Below, one piece after another: positions 7,360 to 7,636 of a DNA stretch of 7,636 nucleotides (position 1 is its first letter; each line of letters begins with the position of its first letter). The position numbers and the translations under genes were made by a program. Source of the stretch: an uncultured Mycoplasma sp. (GTDB lineage Bacteria > Bacillota_I > Bacilli_A > Mycoplasmatales > Metamycoplasmataceae); assembly GCA_947041065.1 (NCBI GenBank), contig CAMRCV010000017.1, positions 1 to 7,636 on the forward strand. The letters run 5' to 3'. The notes beneath the pieces were generated by a model. It ran no database searches. It had not been told where the DNA came from and saw only the letters and a program-made list of their open reading frames with translations.

Positions 7360-7636
7360 CTATTTTTTACCTAAATAGTTATAAAATCTTTGGGTAATAT
7401 CTTTAGGTCTAGTTATAGCAGAACCTACAACAACTGCAAAGCAACCTAAATCCATTAATTCTTTAACTTGATGTGGTTCTCATATTCCACCCTCTGCAAT
7501 AATTGGTATTGAACTTTTCTTCAATATTTCTCTTATGAATTCATAATTATTTGAAATATTATTTAAGTCTTTTGTGTCTTTTGTGTAACCTCTTAATGTA
7601 GTTCCGATAAAATCAAATTGTAATTTTATAGCCATC
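7360..7636 (-). CDS. nanE: N-acetylmannosamine-6-phosphate 2-epimerase, C-terminal part (5' end outside window)
   Basis: Seen: the last 91 codons before a TAG stop (7360-7362). The fragment carries FIGTTLRGYT, then IPIIAEGGIWEP and AVVVGSAITRPKDITQRF, which match the NanE segments ATTLSGYT, PVIAEG and VVGSAITRP..IT.RF at the end of its TIM barrel. Function: converts ManNAc-6-phosphate to GlcNAc-6-phosphate in sialic-acid and ManNAc catabolism, in the cytosol. The family is usually about 220-230 residues, so the N-terminal 60 percent, including the catalytic lysine region, is beyond the window. The methionine at 7633-7635 is internal. One tryptophan in the fragment is UGA. The PTS gene starts one base after the stop, indicating one operon; nanA, nanK, nagA or nagB would be expected further right, but this cannot be seen. 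Confidence 0.93.
7369..7372 (-). promoter_or_regulatory. Ribosome binding site of the PTS gene, inside the end of nanE
   Basis: AGGT on the minus strand, 10 bases before the ATG at 7358 and within the last codons of nanE. Together with the one-base gap between genes this suggests translational coupling of the permease to nanE. Confidence 0.5.

Noticed and set aside
1..7636. CRISPR array, transposon ends, tRNA/rRNA or phage genes.
   Set aside because: No regularly spaced direct repeats, transposase-like frames or tRNA cloverleaf pattern were seen; genes fill nearly the whole window.

Overview
The window comes from a mollicute, most likely a mycoplasma. The DNA is strongly AT-rich. Every longer gene reads through only if UGA is taken as tryptophan (genetic code 4), so under the standard code transketolase, the ZIP transporter, the PTS permease and the FNT gene all look broken when they are intact. 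Genes are tightly packed, and leaders and terminators are short. The genus cannot be fixed from this window. A nanE gene next to a glucose-family PTS permease fits sialic-acid or amino-sugar-using mycoplasmas, but that is inference.

Layout, left to right. 1-629 (minus): N-terminal part of a formate/nitrite-family (FNT) channel, cut by the window edge. 729-1457 (plus): a small choline-kinase/aminoglycoside-phosphotransferase-fold kinase. 1446-1475: a hairpin shared by two converging genes. 1479-1670 (minus): rpmB with its own clear promoter. 1739-3688 (minus): tkt. 3735-4712 (minus): a ZIP-family metal transporter with a histidine-rich tail. 4713-4829: a compact divergent promoter region. 4830-5033 (plus): a 67-residue two-helix membrane protein with a very strong ribosome binding site. 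5062-5092: a second two-way terminator. 5076-7358 (minus): a single-chain PTS EIICBA permease. 7360-7636 (minus): the C-terminal part of nanE, continuing off the right edge.

The right-hand operon imports and phosphorylates a sugar at the membrane and converts ManNAc-6-phosphate to GlcNAc-6-phosphate, feeding glycolysis. Transketolase supplies pentose phosphates by the non-oxidative route, and the FNT channel probably handles a fermentation acid. No CRISPR array, insertion sequence, tRNA, rRNA or phage module was seen, and there is no gene-free stretch longer than about 120 bases.

The points most worth a second look are the ZIP transporter, whose TM4-TM6 metal-site motifs are heavily altered (second metal site apparently lost, an arginine in its place) and which carries a His-rich tail; the inverted repeat just before its SD-less start; the unidentified small membrane protein facing it across overlapping divergent -10 boxes; and the enlarged, divergent IIC domain of the nanE-linked PTS permease. 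I found no clearly new multi-gene system.
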